Counted from the first letter of the stretch, positions 29,758 through 38,368 are shown. The stretch: 64,000 nt of DNA from JACNKJ01 sp964344565 (GCA_964344565.1 CAYFNT010000004.1:1-64000), one strand, 5' to 3'. Numbers and translations: made by a program. The notes: generated from the letters alone by a model not told the origin.

Positions 29758-31207
29758 ACTCGGGTGGATGTTCGCCCTGTCGGTCCTGCTCCTGGCCGGC
29801 ACGGCGGCGGGAGAGGAGATCTACTTCCAGGGGCAGAACCAGATCGAAGCCAGCAAGGACGACAAGCGCGACCGCGAAACCGTCGAGGAGTGGCTGGATC
29901 TGGACTTCTACGGCGGACCCTTCAGCCTGGGAATCCAGTGGTCGGCCTTTCCCAAGCCCGATCCCACGGTCTCCGATCCCGATGTCACCGGATTCGAGCA
30001 ACTGACCCATCGCTACGCGGAACTCGAGTGGGGAAGCCATCGCCTGCGGGTGGGAACCTTCACCCAGCTCTTCGGGCGGGGTCTAGCCCTGCGCAGCTAC
30101 GAGAATCGCGACCTGCGCCTGGACAACAACCTGGACGGCTTCCTCTACGAAATGAACAGGGACAGCTGGCAGCTCATCTTCCTGCGCGGACTGGCCGACA
30201 CCGGCCCCCTGGAGCACTACGCCCGCAGCCATGACGCCAGCGTCACGGGTCTCGACCTGCAGAAGAGCCTCGGCGACCTGACCCTCGGCAGCAGCGTGGT
30301 CAATCACGACACGCCCGGGACCGACTCGCATATGGGTCTGCACACCCTTCGGGGAAGCTACGTAGCCGATCTCTTCCAGGTGGACTACGAAGGCGGCTAT
30401 CGCTTCGGCGACGGCGTCGAGGGTCAGGGACACGTGGTGGAGGCCTCGGCCTACCTCGGTCCCTTCAGCTTCTTCGGAGGCTACAAGCACTACGAGCAGT
30501 TCGACAGCGGCCTCAACCAGGCCCCCGTGCTCATCCGCGATCAGAGGGCCACCCTTCTCAATCGCAACCCACACCAGCTTCACATGAACAGCGAGAAGGG
30601 CTACCTGCTGGATCTCTCGGCCAACACGCCCCTGGGATCCTTCCTGGCCTCCTACACCTTCACCGAAGAGGTGGAAGGCCATCCCAGCGAGAACGACTTC
30701 GAGGAGGCCTTCCTGGAGTGGGACCAGTTCTTCTCCGGCGACTTCCTGCTGGCGGCCCACGTCATCGTGGATCTCCAGTCCCAGCACAGCAACACGCCTC
30801 TGGACGAGATCGTGGACGAGAAATACCTCACCTTCGCCACGGATCTGCGTCTGGGACTGGGTCCCTTGGAAATGCTGCTGGAGTGGGAGCATCAGCACAA
30901 GGATTCGGAGTACGTGGGGGAGTACGACGACGACTTCTTCGTGGCCGAATTCTTGGCGCCCAACGGCTGGTCCCTTTCCCTGCTCGGAGAGTTCCTGAAT
31001 TGGTCCGAACAGCAGCAGGAACTGGAGGGCGAGGAAGAGATCCGGGACAGCTGGGGCGGCCTGCAGCTGGCCGGTCCCATCGGTGACATGCACGAACTGC
31101 GGCTCTTCGCCGGCGGGCGACGGGCCGGGTACATCTGCATCGGGGGCGTATGTCGATACGAGCCGGCCTTCGATGGCGTGGAACTTACTTTGGTCACAAG
31201 GTTTTAG
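29750..31207 (+). CDS. outer-membrane beta-barrel protein (DUF6029-like)
   Basis: The 485-residue protein has a signal peptide (residues 1-21) followed by alternating hydrophobic/polar strands with abundant aromatic girdle residues. It ends in LVTRF, the terminal Phe recognised by the BAM machinery. The EEIYFQGQNQIEAS start and GRGLALRSYENRDLRLDNNLDG segment resemble the DUF6029 barrels of Bacteroidota, which often sit beside TlpA-like thioredoxins. It overlaps the thioredoxin gene by eight bases. A role in transport or display is inferred only from fold. Confidence 0.7.
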   Translation: MNRLGWMFALSVLLLAGTAAGEEIYFQGQNQIEASKDDKRDRETVEEWLDLDFYGGPFSLGIQWSAFPKPDPTVSDPDVTGFEQLTHRYAELEWGSHRLRVGTFTQLFGRGLALRSYENRDLRLDNNLDGFLYEMNRDSWQLIFLRGLADTGPLEHYARSHDASVTGLDLQKSLGDLTLGSSVVNHDTPGTDSHMGLHTLRGSYVADLFQVDYEGGYRFGDGVEGQGHVVEASAYLGPFSFFGGYKHYEQFDSGLNQAPVLIRDQRATLLNRNPHQLHMNSEKGYLLDLSANTPLGSFLASYTFTEEVEGHPSENDFEEAFLEWDQFFSGDFLLAAHVIVDLQSQHSNTPLDEIVDEKYLTFATDLRLGLGPLEMLLEWEHQHKDSEYVGEYDDDFFVAEFLAPNGWSLSLLGEFLNWSEQQQELEGEEEIRDSWGGLQLAGPIGDMHELRLFAGGRRAGYICIGGVCRYEPAFDGVELTLVTRF

Positions 31208-31234
31208 AGGCGAAACTTCCCAGAAAATCGAGGG

Positions 31235-31260
31235 CCCGCGGCCAGTCCGCGGGTCTTCTT
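31235..31260 (+). terminator. terminator after the barrel gene
   Basis: CCCGCGG (31235-31241), loop CCAGT, CCGCGGG (31247-31253) and the tail TCTTCTT. The final TT is also the start of the next gene's -35 box. Confidence 0.75.
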
Positions 31261-31287
31261 GACGGGCCGGGGCCCTTTGCGTAGAAT
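31259..31287 (+). promoter_or_regulatory. promoter of the lipoprotein-barrel-TPR operon
   Basis: The -35 TTGACG (31259-31264), a 17-base spacer and the -10 TAGAAT (31282-31287) form a near-consensus promoter with a 36-base leader to GTG 31330. Confidence 0.8.
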
Positions 31288-31329
31288 CCCGCGGCCCGCG
31301 TACGAAACCTTCAAAGTTTTGGGATTGAT

Positions 31330-32604
31330 GTGAGACGATTCTCCCCCTTGATCTGGCTGTTCCTGCTTCCCTCCCTGGCATGCCTGGAACCCGGGCCCAC
31401 GCCCATGGGCCCCGAGGCGAGCGACCTCGATCCACCTCCGGACCTCCTGCTCTACGAGTCGGAAATGGGCATGGCGGTGTTGTCGGTGAGCTATTGGGAA
31501 GAGCCCCGCGAGCTCTTCACGCCCACCATGCTCTTCTGCGGAGACGATCGGCTCAAAACGGGCTTCAAGGCCGAACCCATCTGGAGCTTCGACCTCTCCG
31601 CCGCCGAGGAGTTCGAGCCCTATGTGACCGGCGCGGATCTCGTGGTCGACCTGCCGCCCACGACCTGGATTCCCGAGGGCAGCACCGAGGAGCTCGAGGG
31701 GGACAATCCCGATCTGGACAGGAACATCCTCGTGAGGCTCAAGAGCTTCGCGGACTGGCCCGACACGGAGTCTCCTCTGGAATCCCTCGCGGAGCTCGGA
31801 CTCGAAGACTTCCTGGGCGGCGATCCCGTGGGCGTGAATACGAATCTCGAAACCGAATTCAGAATCCCGGTGCCCCGGGAGACCGTGCAGGCCTGGCTCC
31901 AGTCCAGCATCGACGGCGACAGTCTCAACCTGGCCTTCGAACTTCCCGGCACCGAGGACAGCGGCCTGCTGCGCCTCTACAGTCTGAACTCCCTGGCGCC
32001 TCAGGATACCGTGCCCGCGGCCGCGCGCCTGGAAGTGCAGTACTACATCGACGAGGACAAGATCGAGACGGTGGAGTGCGCCCGGAACGGACAGGCTCTC
32101 AGCCGCGAAGATCCCGTGGGCGTGGGCGAGATCACCCTGGCCACGGGCCTGCCGCGCTACTCATTCATCACCCTGCAGCTGCCCGACAGCCTGCGTCGCG
32201 ATGATCTCATGGTCATGCGGGCGCGGCTCTACCTCAGCCCCGATCCCGACGTCATGGAGGGCATGGGGGTGCAGGACCGGGAGCCCGGCGGCCTGACCCT
32301 TCGCGCCCTGGCTCCCGATGGGGAGTTCGACACCGATTCGCCGGTCTATCCCGAGGAAGACTATTACGGACTGGCCTCCGCGGTGGATCTCTACGACGCC
32401 TTCGGCGACCCGCTGGAAAGCGTCTACATTCCCCTGACCCCCTGGATCCAGGAATGGATGGAGGGGGACCGGGAGAATCACGGCATCATCCTGTCCCTGA
32501 ACGGATCGGGGGAGAGGCCCAGGAGCCTGTCCTTCTACCTGGACGAGGCGGGCAAGGAGCCGCGACTGGAAATCATCTATGCCAGGAGGCCCGACTTTGA
32601 CTAG
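31330..32604 (+). CDS. lipoprotein with DNRLRE-like domains
   Basis: The 424-residue protein starts at GTG and carries a short signal ending in a good lipobox (LPSLAC, Cys about residue 18), so it should be acylated. The mature part is all beta with two repeats in which strands are followed by an amphipathic helix; the second ends IPLTPWIQEWMEGDRENHGIILSLNG and then PRLEIIYARRP, the W-x(n)-NHGI-x(n)-P-L-x-I pattern of DNRLRE/TGF-propeptide-like domains. It shares the operon with the next two genes and overlaps the first by eight bases. Function unknown; surface scaffold is a guess. Confidence 0.7.
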   Translation: MRRFSPLIWLFLLPSLACLEPGPTPMGPEASDLDPPPDLLLYESEMGMAVLSVSYWEEPRELFTPTMLFCGDDRLKTGFKAEPIWSFDLSAAEEFEPYVTGADLVVDLPPTTWIPEGSTEELEGDNPDLDRNILVRLKSFADWPDTESPLESLAELGLEDFLGGDPVGVNTNLETEFRIPVPRETVQAWLQSSIDGDSLNLAFELPGTEDSGLLRLYSLNSLAPQDTVPAAARLEVQYYIDEDKIETVECARNGQALSREDPVGVGEITLATGLPRYSFITLQLPDSLRRDDLMVMRARLYLSPDPDVMEGMGVQDREPGGLTLRALAPDGEFDTDSPVYPEEDYYGLASAVDLYDAFGDPLESVYIPLTPWIQEWMEGDRENHGIILSLNGSGERPRSLSFYLDEAGKEPRLEIIYARRPDFD

Positions 32605-33814
32605 AGTTTGGATCCTCCTGCTGCTGCTGCCGGCCCTGGCCGCGGCCGAGAGCCCCCTGGAGCTTTCGCAGCCCGGCGAGCCGCTGCTGACCATGGATGC
32701 CGCGGCCCTGGCCCTGGGGGGCGCCGGCGAGGCCCGCTGGGACCTGCAGAGCGGTCTGCCGGACAATCCGGCCCTGCTGGCCGGCCTCGACGGGGTCACC
32801 TTCTCCACGGTGCTCCAGTTCCGCCAGTCCCGGCGGGACACCAGCGGCACCCTATGGACCGAGAATCGCCAGGACTTCCCCGCCTTCCAGTTCACCCTGG
32901 CCCTGCCGGCGAACTGGCGTCTTGGGCTCGGCTACCGCTCGGCTCTGCGCAGCCGGGGTTCCTACACCCTGGACGCGCTCATGGAGGACCTGCCCGACGA
33001 CGACACGGACTGGGACGGAAGCTACGAGCTGAATCTCCGCCAGGAAGGCGGACTGGGGGCCTTCCCCCTCAGCGTGGCCTGGCAGCAGGGAGACCGCCTG
33101 CGCTTGGGCCTTGCCGTTTCGCTCCTGCGTGCTAATCTCCTGCAGGAATGGACCTATAGCTTCCCGGACAGCTCCGAGGTCTACGACCGGAAGGTCAAGC
33201 GGGAAGCCGATTGGAACGGCACGCGCATCGACGCCGGCCTGCAGGCCCGTTTGGGCAAGGGGCTCAGCGTCTCGCTTCTCTATCGCAGCGGATGCGATCT
33301 CGAGGGGCTCAGCGTCGTGCAGATCGCGGGACAGACGGACACGGAGGAAACCAATCTCGCGGGCAGCTATCCTGCCTCCTGGTCCACGGGCCTGAGTTGG
33401 GCCCCGGGTAAGCGGAACGTGATATCCCTGGGCTGGGAACACCTGTCCTGGAGCGAATACGAATCGCCCATCGAGAGCGAGTCCCTCTATGACGTGGACC
33501 GCTTCTCCCTGGGCTACGAATGGAAATGGATCCGCCCCCGCAAGGGTCTGCGGCCCGAGCGCCGCATCCCCTTCCGCGTCGGCATCCGCCTGGGCAAGTT
33601 CCCCGGCGCTGAGCCGCTGCTGGGAGGCGAGGTCATCGAGAAGCTCTACAGTTTCGGTACCGGCTTCACGGTGCAGGACGGCAAGGGATCGGTGGATCTG
33701 GCCGTCTTCCTGCAGGACCTGGACGCCGGGGACGCCGCCTCGGAAACCCGCTGGGGCATCGCCCTCAGCCTGCGCACTTCGGAAAAGTGGAAGCGCCGCA
33801 CGCTTCCCTATTGA
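32597..33814 (+). CDS. outer-membrane barrel protein (PorV/FadL-like)
   Basis: The 405-residue protein has a signal peptide (RVWILLLLLPALAAAE). It opens with DAAALALGGAGEARWDLQSGLPDNPALLAGL, the motif of FadL/PorV/UPF0164-type barrels, where the N-terminal segment plugs the pore. About 14 amphipathic strands follow, ending RTLPY with a C-terminal Tyr. The TTG start at 32597 lies seven bases after AGGAGG; the ATG at 32579 sits ahead of that site. It overlaps the lipoprotein gene. A PorV-like protein would shuttle sorting-tail cargo in a type IX system, but a FadL-like uptake role is equally possible. Confidence 0.7.
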   Translation: MTRVWILLLLLPALAAAESPLELSQPGEPLLTMDAAALALGGAGEARWDLQSGLPDNPALLAGLDGVTFSTVLQFRQSRRDTSGTLWTENRQDFPAFQFTLALPANWRLGLGYRSALRSRGSYTLDALMEDLPDDDTDWDGSYELNLRQEGGLGAFPLSVAWQQGDRLRLGLAVSLLRANLLQEWTYSFPDSSEVYDRKVKREADWNGTRIDAGLQARLGKGLSVSLLYRSGCDLEGLSVVQIAGQTDTEETNLAGSYPASWSTGLSWAPGKRNVISLGWEHLSWSEYESPIESESLYDVDRFSLGYEWKWIRPRKGLRPERRIPFRVGIRLGKFPGAEPLLGGEVIEKLYSFGTGFTVQDGKGSVDLAVFLQDLDAGDAASETRWGIALSLRTSEKWKRRTLPY

Positions 33815-33826
33815 TGAGGAGTCATG

Positions 33827-34702
33827 ATGAAACGCATCGCCATCCTGCTGATCCTGATCCTGCCGCTGGCGGCCATGGCCATCAAGGTGCCCCAGTCCCG
33901 GCTGGACAAGCTCGCCGAGAAGCCCGCCGCCGAGCGCCTGGAGTCCATCGAGAAGCTCATGAAGCGCTACTCCGGCGACGATCGCCTCTCCGAGATGTGG
34001 GCGGCGGCTCTCTGGGAAAGCATGGCCGACATCGATGAGCTCGACCGCATCGAGACCCTGAAGGGCAAGCTGCGCCAGGATCCCGACAACGGTCTGCTCT
34101 CCAAGCTCCTGGGCGACGCCTACTTCGATTACTCCCACGGCAAGGGCGGCACGGCCTACCTGGACAGCGCGTTGTTCGCCTACGAGAACGCCGCCCTGAA
34201 GATGCCCGAACACCTGCCGGCCATCGGCAGCGTCGGAGCCCTCTACGACGAGAAGGAAGACTACGAGCAGGCCGTGTTCTGGTACGAACGCGCCCTGGAT
34301 GTAAAGCCCGATCACGTGGCCACTCTCGTGAATCTGGGCGGCAGCCTCTACAACAAGGGCGATACCAACGGCGCCATCGACGCCTATCGCCGCGCGCTGG
34401 AAGTGGATCCCAACAGCCAGGACGCCCACTACAACCTGGGCGTGGCCTTCGCCGAAGCCCAGATCTACCGCGAAGCGGTGGTGGAGTGGGACCTGGTCGT
34501 GGCCATCGATCCGGACACCCCCGTGGCCAAGCAGGCCGCTTCCAATGCCGAACTCCTGAAGGAAGTGCTCAACGAGACCGTGTACAAAGGCGGACGGAAG
34601 ATCCGCAAGCTCGGTTCCGTGGGCGAGGAAAAGAAGAGCGACCGCTCCGGCACCGGCCAGCCCGGCGTGGGCGGAGAGGGTCAGACTCTGGAAAGGAAGT
34701 AG
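33827..34702 (+). CDS. exported TPR-repeat protein
   Basis: The 291-residue protein has a signal peptide (MKRIAILLILILPLAAMA). Helical repeats follow; residues about 120-230 are three or four clear TPRs (EDYEQAVFWYERALDVKPDHVATLVNLGGSLYNKGD, then TNGAIDAYRRALEVDPNS). The charged Gly-rich tail is probably disordered. The second of two consecutive ATG codons is chosen since it has better spacing from GAGGAG. It is the last gene of the operon and ends at a terminator. It may act as an adaptor for the barrel before it. Confidence 0.8.
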   Translation: MKRIAILLILILPLAAMAIKVPQSRLDKLAEKPAAERLESIEKLMKRYSGDDRLSEMWAAALWESMADIDELDRIETLKGKLRQDPDNGLLSKLLGDAYFDYSHGKGGTAYLDSALFAYENAALKMPEHLPAIGSVGALYDEKEDYEQAVFWYERALDVKPDHVATLVNLGGSLYNKGDTNGAIDAYRRALEVDPNSQDAHYNLGVAFAEAQIYREAVVEWDLVVAIDPDTPVAKQAASNAELLKEVLNETVYKGGRKIRKLGSVGEEKKSDRSGTGQPGVGGEGQTLERK

Positions 34703-34707
34703 GAGCA

Positions 34708-34743
34708 CCCCGGCGGGCGGGCGCGCGTTGCCGGGGATTCTTT
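34708..34743 (+). terminator. terminator of the TPR gene
   Basis: CCCCGGC (34708-34714) pairs with GCCGGGG (34730-34736) around a GC-rich 15-base loop, followed by ATTCTTT. Confidence 0.6.
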
Positions 34744-34832
34744 AGAACGGACGATCCGATTTGGCGGTCCGCTATTCCAGCTCTGCTGGCTGATCGCTGG
34801 TTGGACGCCCGCAAAGCAAGGACGGAAGTCCC

Positions 34833-35897
34833 ATGAAACGCATCGTACATGTCGTCGGAACCGGAACCATCGGCGAGCCCCTGACGGGACTGCTGGTGGC
34901 CAACAAGAAAGACCTCGGCATCGACGAGGTCACATTCCACAAGCGCACTCCCACTCCCCTGGACCAGCCAAAGATCAAGGACCTGCTGCGCCGCGGCGCC
35001 AAGCTCTGCGTGGGCGACGACGCCCGCGAAGGCTTCGAGGCCATGGACCTGCACGCCGACTACGAGTCCGAGCAGGCCATCGAGCAGGCATCGGTGATCA
35101 TCGACTGCACGCCGGCGGGCAACGAGGAGAAGGAGAAGCTCTACAACAATTACGCCGACGGCAGCCGGCTCTTCCTGGCCCAGGGCAGCGAGTTCGGATT
35201 CGGAAAGCCCTACGCCCGGGGGATCAACGACGAGATCCTGGAGCACGGCAAGGACCAGTTCCTGCAGATCGTGAGCTGCAACACCCACAACATCGCCGTG
35301 GTCATCGAGAACATCGCCCTGAAGCCCCATGGCGACGGGAATCTGGCCGAGGGTCGTTTCGTGTGCATCCGCCGCGCCAACGACATCACCCAGTCCAGCA
35401 AATTCATCCCGGCGCCGGAAGTGGGATCCCACGGCGACGCCAAGTTCGGCACCCACCACGCGCGGGACGTGTTCCACCTCTACGGCACCAAGGGGATCGA
35501 CCTGAACGTCTTCTCCAGCGCCATGAAGGTGAACACCCAGTACATGCACATCATCCAGTTCAGCCTGAAGCTGAACAGCCCGACGGACAAGGAGACCATT
35601 GTCGAGCAGATCAAGGGCAACGACCGCATCGCCCGGACCAATCAGAAGAGTTCCGGCGTGGTCTTCTCCTTCGGTCGCGACCACGGCGCCTACGGCCGCA
35701 TCCTGAACCAGACCGTCTTCGCCATGCCTTCGCTCCACGTGAGCGAGGACGGCCGGGAGGTCACGGGATACTGCTTCACGCCCCAGGACGGCAACAGTCT
35801 GCTGTCCAGCGTCTCCGCGGCGCTCTGGCATCTGTATCCGGATCAGGTCACCGAGAAGCTCGAGTGCCTGCGTCCCAATTTCTTCAGCGAGATCTAG
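34833..35897 (+). CDS. type II (archaeal-type) glyceraldehyde-3-phosphate dehydrogenase-like protein
   Basis: The 354-residue protein starts with a Rossmann motif (VVGTGTIGEPLTGLL). It has the cysteine loop IVSCNTHNIA (C149) at the place of the catalytic SCNT of archaeal type II GAPDH, followed by RFVCIRRANDI (compare the archaeal VLVRRAADP), a His-rich segment SHGDAKFGTHHARDV and NTQYMHIIQFSLKL. These order and spacing features match the archaeal phosphorylating GAPDH family, not the classic bacterial GapA (no ASCTTNC). It would use NAD(P) to oxidise GAP, but substrate is unproven. The 130 bases ahead hold a terminator and no convincing promoter. A strong terminator follows. Confidence 0.7.
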   Translation: MKRIVHVVGTGTIGEPLTGLLVANKKDLGIDEVTFHKRTPTPLDQPKIKDLLRRGAKLCVGDDAREGFEAMDLHADYESEQAIEQASVIIDCTPAGNEEKEKLYNNYADGSRLFLAQGSEFGFGKPYARGINDEILEHGKDQFLQIVSCNTHNIAVVIENIALKPHGDGNLAEGRFVCIRRANDITQSSKFIPAPEVGSHGDAKFGTHHARDVFHLYGTKGIDLNVFSSAMKVNTQYMHIIQFSLKLNSPTDKETIVEQIKGNDRIARTNQKSSGVVFSFGRDHGAYGRILNQTVFAMPSLHVSEDGREVTGYCFTPQDGNSLLSSVSAALWHLYPDQVTEKLECLRPNFFSEI

Positions 35898-35909
35898 TAG
35901 ATTCGCAGC

Positions 35910-36755
35910 CTAGAGGGGGAGAGGCCGGAACACCGGCTTCTCCCCTTTTTTAGTGGGCAGCCATTCCAGTTCGCCGTAGGGCGAGTCGCCCGGCTCGTGC
36001 TGGAAGTAGAACTTCCAGCCCTCCTCGCGGGCCCGGGCCAGAATCGCCCGCTTTGTCTCCACGGTCTCCACGGGATAGAGGTCGTAGCTCATGACCCAGG
36101 GCAGGGGCAGGTGGCTGCTGGTGGGAATGAGGTCGCCGGGATGAAAGACGGGACCGTCGACGGTCTGGATCAAGATCGACTGATGATGCCGAGTGTGCCC
36201 CGGCGTGGGAATCAATGTGACGCCGGGCAGGATCTCCACCTCGCCTTCCACGAGTTCGAGTTGTCCAGCCGCCTTCACCGGCAGGAAGTCGGGGCCGAGA
36301 TAGCTCGCGCGGCTGCGGTCCCCGGGGCTCTCCGCTTCTTCCCATTCGCCCTTCTGGGCGATGTAGCGCGCATTCGGAAAGGCGGGTACGGCCTCTCCGC
36401 CCTCGTCCAGGCGGGTGTCGCCGCCGCAATGGTCGAAGTGCAGGTGGGTGTTGATCACGTGGGTGATGTCCTCGGGGGCAATGCCGCGCTCGGCCAGGGC
36501 GGCGCGGAGCCGTCCACTGGATTCCAGGCCGTAGATGTCGGCGAAGTCCTCGTCGCCCTTGTCGCCCACGCCGGTATCCACGATGGCGCGGACGCCGTCG
36601 CCTTCGATGAGCAGACAGTGCAGGCCCAGTTCGATGCGATTGCGCGCATCGGCGGGATTCTTCCGTTCCCAGAGAGGTTTGGGAACCACGCCGAACATGG
36701 CGCCGCCGTCCAGGAGAAGCTGTCCGTCATTGAAGCTGCCGAGTCGAAGGCTCAT
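35910..36755 (-). CDS. MBL-fold metallohydrolase
   Basis: The 281-residue protein has the zinc-binding HLHFDHCGG (H104, H106, D108, H109), a preceding AIVDTGVGDK, PTPGHTRHHQSILIQT with the third-site His, and HPGDLIPTSSH with the bridging Asp. It fits the lactonase/glyoxalase-II-like group of quorum-lactonase type length. The start is the ATG at 36755; open frame continues upstream but runs into the suhB-like gene on the other strand. Its 3' coding end overlaps the terminator of the GAPDH-like gene. It is divergent from the inositol-phosphatase gene with an 85-base gap. Confidence 0.85.
   Translation of the reverse strand: MSLRLGSFNDGQLLLDGGAMFGVVPKPLWERKNPADARNRIELGLHCLLIEGDGVRAIVDTGVGDKGDEDFADIYGLESSGRLRAALAERGIAPEDITHVINTHLHFDHCGGDTRLDEGGEAVPAFPNARYIAQKGEWEEAESPGDRSRASYLGPDFLPVKAAGQLELVEGEVEILPGVTLIPTPGHTRHHQSILIQTVDGPVFHPGDLIPTSSHLPLPWVMSYDLYPVETVETKRAILARAREEGWKFYFQHEPGDSPYGELEWLPTKKGEKPVFRPLPL
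35916..35951 (+). terminator. terminator of the GAPDH-like gene, inside a convergent gene
   Basis: A 13-bp stem (35916-35928 with 35933-35945, one G-T pair) closes an AACA loop and is followed by six T. It works for rightward transcripts only and lies within the last codons of the leftward MBL gene. Confidence 0.9.
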
Positions 36756-36840
36756 GGCCGCACTTCCTTTTGCGGGGGGCTGTGCTATCTTGGTCCCCGA
36801 ATCTACGGAGTTTGCCGCCCTCGCCGCAAGGAGCGAAGCC

Positions 36841-37668
36841 ATGGACGGAATTTGGAACCCTGAGCTCCACCTTAGGCTGCTCGCCGGCATCGAGGATCTC
36901 GGGCGCTTCCAGCTCGAGCATTTCGGAAAGATCGATCCCGAGACCATGGACGAGAAGGGCACCCGCGACTTGGTGAGCTGGGTCGATCGGGAGAGCGAGG
37001 CCCGCCTGGCCGATCTACTCGGCGAGCTGCTCCCCGTCGCGGGCATGCTGGGCGAGGAGGGACTGCGTCGCGAGGGCGAAGACGGCCTCCTCTGGATCAT
37101 CGACCCCCTCGACGGCACCACCAACTTCGGATACGGGCATCCCTTCTTCGCCATCTCGGTGGCCCTGGTTCGCGAGCGTCGGCCCATACTCGGGGTGATC
37201 CACGGGCCGCGCCTCGGCGAGACCTTCCACGGCTACGAGGGCTTTGGCGCCCACCTTAACGAAGGCCCCCTGGCGGTCAGCGGTCGCAGCGAACCCGCCC
37301 ATCTGCTCATGGCCACGGGCTTCGCCGATTCCCGCCGTACCCACGCGGCCGCCAATCTGCGCAACCTGGACCGCATGCTCCACGGCACCCGCGGCGTGCG
37401 CCGGGCGGGCAGCGCCGCCCTGGACCTGGCCTTCACTGCCGCGGGGCGCATCGACGGCTTCTGGGAGATGGGCCTGAACGCCTGGGACGTGGCCGCGGGC
37501 ATCTACCTGGTGCGGTCCGCCGGCGGACGGGTGAGCGACATGGCCGGTCGGGGCGACGCGCTGTCGGGACTCAGCATCGTGGCGAGCAATGGGCTCATCC
37601 ACGACTGGATGCTCGAGCAACTGGAACTGGATCCGATGTTCGATAAGGCCGAGGCGCCCCTGGCCTAG
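36841..37668 (+). CDS. suhB: inositol-monophosphatase family protein
   Basis: The 275-residue enzyme has the Li-sensitive phosphatase signatures: GEEG (E72, E73), IIDPLDGTTNFGYGHPFFAISVAL (D88, D91) and GLNAWDVAAGIYLVRSAGG with the third metal Asp. It may act on inositol phosphate, histidinol phosphate or NADP/PAP; SuhB naming is by overall likeness. AAGGAG sits seven bases before ATG 36841. Its TAG stop shares bases with the stop of the opposing methyltransferase gene. Confidence 0.9.
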   Translation: MDGIWNPELHLRLLAGIEDLGRFQLEHFGKIDPETMDEKGTRDLVSWVDRESEARLADLLGELLPVAGMLGEEGLRREGEDGLLWIIDPLDGTTNFGYGHPFFAISVALVRERRPILGVIHGPRLGETFHGYEGFGAHLNEGPLAVSGRSEPAHLLMATGFADSRRTHAAANLRNLDRMLHGTRGVRRAGSAALDLAFTAAGRIDGFWEMGLNAWDVAAGIYLVRSAGGRVSDMAGRGDALSGLSIVASNGLIHDWMLEQLELDPMFDKAEAPLA

Positions 37669-38324
37669 GCACGGTGGATCTCCAGTATCCGAATGGGCCA
37701 CCAGCGGCTCTCCACCCGGGAGCGCGAGACCCGCAGGCGCAGATCGAAGCGCGCCGCGAGTAGGGCGATGCCCTCATCGGCGATGGGCCTGCCGGGTTCG
37801 GCGATCCAGGCCCGGCCACCGGGTTCGAGGGCCGCTTCCAGGAAATCGGCGATCTGCCCGGCGAAGGGTCTCTCGTAGAGCACGTCGCTGGCCAGGATGG
37901 TCCTCCAGCGCCTGGGCGGCGCCTCGCGCCAATCCAGGGTGAGGGCACGTTCGGGTGAGAATCCGTTGATCTCGAGATTCCGTCTCAGCCAGGGCAGAGC
38001 CTGGGGATGGAATTCGCTGAGGCTCAGATCCCATCCCAGGCGCAGGGCCGCCAGGCCGAGCAGGCCGAGCCCCGCGCCCAGTTCCAGGGCCTCACCTCGC
38101 GGGCGGGGTCGTCTCGACGAGGCCAGGAATCGAATCAGACCCTCGGCGCTGGGCCAGGGATCGGCCCAGTAGGGGATGAGTGATTCGGCCTCCGGATGAT
38201 CGTCGTCCAGATCCTCCAGTAGCGCCTCCGCGCTCGCGGGACGCTCCAGGATGAGGCGTCCCAATGGCCCCGGAAGGCGCAGGAATTGCCGTTCTTCAGA
38301 TCCGATTTGTCTGCGGGATGTCAC
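37665..38324 (-). CDS. class I methyltransferase (NNMT/protein-lysine type)
   Basis: The 219-residue protein begins at GTG 38324 with AAGGGAGA upstream. It contains YWADPWPSAEGLIRFL, the SAM loop ALELGAGLGLLGLAAL, LSEFHPQALPWLRRNLEINGF and ILASDVLYERP, the pattern of the METTL18/EEF2KMT-like protein-methyltransferase family (the DVLYE motif in place of DPPY). The target is probably a protein but is not known. It is oriented head-to-head with resB. Confidence 0.82.
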   Translation of the reverse strand: MTSRRQIGSEERQFLRLPGPLGRLILERPASAEALLEDLDDDHPEAESLIPYWADPWPSAEGLIRFLASSRRPRPRGEALELGAGLGLLGLAALRLGWDLSLSEFHPQALPWLRRNLEINGFSPERALTLDWREAPPRRWRTILASDVLYERPFAGQIADFLEAALEPGGRAWIAEPGRPIADEGIALLAARFDLRLRVSRSRVESRWWPIRILEIHRA

Positions 38325-38340
38325 AGACCATTCTCCCTTG

Positions 38341-38368
38341 TTGATCAGGTCCTTGGGCTGTGTATATT
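38341..38368 (+). promoter_or_regulatory. promoter of the resB-ccsA operon
   Basis: TTGATC (38341-38346), a 16-base spacer and TATATT (38363-38368) form the promoter in an AT-rich gap. It would give a leader of about 70 bases to GTG 38444. Confidence 0.65.

Noticed and set aside
32852..34708. A 618-codon leftward frame opposite the barrel and TPR genes
   Set aside because: Spans two forward genes and a ribosome site between them, and has no recognisable domain.
34744..34832. A riboswitch ahead of the GAPDH-like gene
   Set aside because: Some short pairings (GGACGATCC, CCAGCTCTGCTGG) are visible but none matches a known riboswitch core.
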